DNA from: an uncultured Atopobiaceae bacterium
Lineage (GTDB): Bacteria > Actinomycetota > Coriobacteriia > Coriobacteriales > Atopobiaceae
Assembly (NCBI GenBank): GCA_900770865.1
Contig: CAAGLU010000347.1
Span: forward strand, 1 to 6,547
Length of the DNA stretch: 6,547 bases
Direction of reading: 5' to 3'
Part shown: positions 5,274 to 6,547 of the stretch, in pieces
Layout of the letters: each line of letters starts with the position of its first letter
How positions within the stretch are numbered: the first letter of the stretch is position 1
Made by a program: the position numbers and the translations under genes
The notes under the pieces: model-generated
Databases searched by the model: none
What the model was told of the DNA's origin: nothing
Seen by the model: only the letters and a program-made list of their open reading frames with translations

Positions 5274-5368
5274 CCCATGGGTGGGGTAGTTATGGACGCC
5301 ACCAAATGGCGGCGCCCAGCCAAAGTCGGACGCCGCTCAGGGTAACGCTATGCCGTGGGTCTCTCGTC
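5274..5368. other. Convergent gap after the toxin gene, no clear terminator
   Basis: The two flanking genes end here facing each other. A modest stem CGCCA (5297-5301) with TGGCG (5307-5311) has a 5-base loop, but no U-tract follows on either strand. No promoter or gene is visible. A rho-dependent or structural end is possible. Confidence 0.35.
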
Positions 5369-6547
5369 CTAGAGCTCCTTGCGGAGCTGGTCAACAAGCT
5401 GCGAGAAGTACTCCAGCGCATCCTCGACGGGCTTGCTCGTCGCCATGTCCACGCCGGCACCGCGCAGCAGTTCGATAGGAGGCTTGCTCGAACCGCCCTT
5501 GAGGCAGCCCAGGTAGTCCTTAACGGCGGTAGCACCCTCGCTGAGAATGCGGTTTGAGATGGCGATGGCGGCAGCGTAGCTCGTTGCGTACTGGTAGACG
5601 TAGTAGCCGTAGTAGAAGTGCGGGATGCGCGCCCACTCTAGGCGGATGCCGTCATCAACGGTAACGGCATCGCCAAAGTACTGCGCGTTGAGCTCGCCCC
5701 AGCGCTCGCAGAGGGCATCGGCCGTGACGCCACGGCCGTCGGCGTTCATCTCGTTTACGTCGCGCTCGAACTCGGCGAACATGCACTGGCGGTAGAGCGT
5801 CGCGCGGAAGGACTCCACAAAGTTGTTGAGCACGTAGGCGTGGGTCGCGGGGTCTGAGGTGTGCTCAAGCAGGTAGTGCGAGAGCAGCGCCTCGTTGCAG
5901 GTGGAGGCAACCTCGGCCACGAAGATGGGGTAGTCGCAGTAGGTAGGTGATTGCGTATGGCATGAGAGGTACGTGTGCACGGAGTGGCCCATCTCGTGCG
6001 CCAGCGTAAAGACGTCGTCCAGGCTCCCGTCAAAGCTCGTGAGGATCACGGGGTTGGTGCCGTAGGAGCCCGCGGAGTATGCGCCGGAACGCTTGCCGGG
6101 TGTCTCGTATACGTCAATCCAGCGCTGCTCAAGGCCCTTGCGCACGATGGCAGGGTAGTCCTCGCCCAACGGCTCGAGCGCCTTCAGGATGAGGTCCCAA
6201 GCCTCCTCGTAGGTGAAGGTGAGGTCCACGGAGTCGACGAGCGGCACGTACATGTCCCAGAAGTGCAGCTCGTCCACACCCAGCACCTGCTTGCGCAGGC
6301 TTGCGTAGTTGTGGAGCGCGCCGAGGTTCTTGTGCACCGCGTCCACCAGGTTGTCGTAGACCGAGGTTGGCACCTCGTTGGCGTCAAGGCAGTACTCCAG
6401 GGCGTCCTTGTAGCGGCGCGAGTCCGCGAAGAACTTGAGCTGCTTGACCTGGGCAGAGAGCAGCCCGGCGCAGGTGTTGCGGTGCGCTCCGTAGCTCGCG
6501 TAGACCGAGTCGAAGGCGGACTTGCGCAGCACGCGGTCGTGGTTGCG
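5369..6547 (-). CDS. pepF: Oligoendopeptidase F (M3 metallopeptidase), C-terminal part
   Basis: The last 392 residues of a zinc peptidase that hydrolyses short peptides in the cytoplasm; full-length family members have about 600 residues, so roughly the first third is beyond the right edge. The zinc site is complete: HEMGH gives H184, E185 and H188 (counting from the edge), and the third ligand is probably E212 in FVAEVASTCNEALL. The family block FYYGYYVYQYATSYAAA and the closing LGCLKGGSSKPPIELLRGAGVDM, followed by a helical tail, are both typical PepF features. A GTG at 6532 in the same frame would give a 387-residue product, but it lies in the middle of the family's helical domain, so it is an internal valine and not the start. 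Nothing in the window indicates regulation. It fits peptide catabolism alongside the amino-acid-binding protein at the other end. Confidence 0.94.
   Translation of the reverse strand, partial: RNHDRVLRKSAFDSVYASYGAHRNTCAGLLSAQVKQLKFFADSRRYKDALEYCLDANEVPTSVYDNLVDAVHKNLGALHNYASLRKQVLGVDELHFWDMYVPLVDSVDLTFTYEEAWDLILKALEPLGEDYPAIVRKGLEQRWIDVYETPGKRSGAYSAGSYGTNPVILTSFDGSLDDVFTLAHEMGHSVHTYLSCHTQSPTYCDYPIFVAEVASTCNEALLSHYLLEHTSDPATHAYVLNNFVESFRATLYRQCMFAEFERDVNEMNADGRGVTADALCERWGELNAQYFGDAVTVDDGIRLEWARIPHFYYGYYVYQYATSYAAAIAISNRILSEGATAVKDYLGCLKGGSSKPPIELLRGAGVDMATSKPVEDALEYFSQLVDQLRKEL

Noticed and set aside
6184..6532. GTG at 6532 as the peptidase start
   Set aside because: The frame continues open to the window edge, and the product would lack about a third of the family's normal length. 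The codon is an internal valine.

Overview
The window is a GC-rich bacterial chromosome segment. Its composition (strong G/C at third codon positions in the long genes), the flavour of its proteins (an oligoendopeptidase F, a Ser/Thr-rich amino-acid-binding lipoprotein, a cobalamin-dependent radical SAM protein) and its compact gene layout suggest an anaerobic actinobacterium of the Coriobacteriia (Olsenella/Atopobium-like). That placement is an inference from style; no marker gene in the window fixes it. No rRNA, tRNA, CRISPR array, insertion sequence or transposase was seen.

Layout, left to right. (1) 1-552, minus: the first 184 codons of a lipid-anchored, family 3 (amino-acid type) ABC transporter substrate-binding protein, running off the left edge. 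(2) 553-697: a short gap with a perfect 16-bp inverted repeat (590-629), a four-tract G-run with quadruplex potential (649-678), and a small GC hairpin directly after the next gene's stop. (3) 698-4342, minus, a probable four-gene operon read right to left: an ArsR-type repressor (3935-4342), a nitroreductase-fold flavoprotein (3215-3904), a metallo-beta-lactamase-fold hydrolase that overlaps it by 13 bp (2373-3227), and, after a 148-bp GC-rich spacer, a B12-binding radical SAM enzyme (698-2224). (4) 4343-4627: a divergent control region that is visibly richer in A/T. It has a candidate ArsR operator/promoter on the left and a Phd-type promoter/operator on the right. (5) 4628-5273, plus: a complete Phd/YefM-like antitoxin and PIN-domain toxin pair, overlapping by 32 bp. 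(6) 5274-5368: a short convergent gap. (7) 5369-6547, minus: the C-terminal two thirds of an M3-family oligoendopeptidase F with the zinc site intact, running off the right edge.

How the genes may work together. The repressor, flavoenzyme and MBL hydrolase are closely spaced or overlapping, so they are probably co-transcribed and controlled by the ArsR protein. The radical SAM gene follows on the same strand without a convincing promoter of its own, so it may belong to the same unit. One flavin-, one metal- and one cobalamin/[4Fe-4S]-dependent enzyme under a small-molecule repressor suggests modification or detoxification of an unidentified compound; the substrate cannot be read from the sequence. 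The toxin-antitoxin pair is a self-contained cassette, probably acquired separately. The two edge genes concern peptide and amino-acid use, which fits an amino-acid-fermenting anaerobe.
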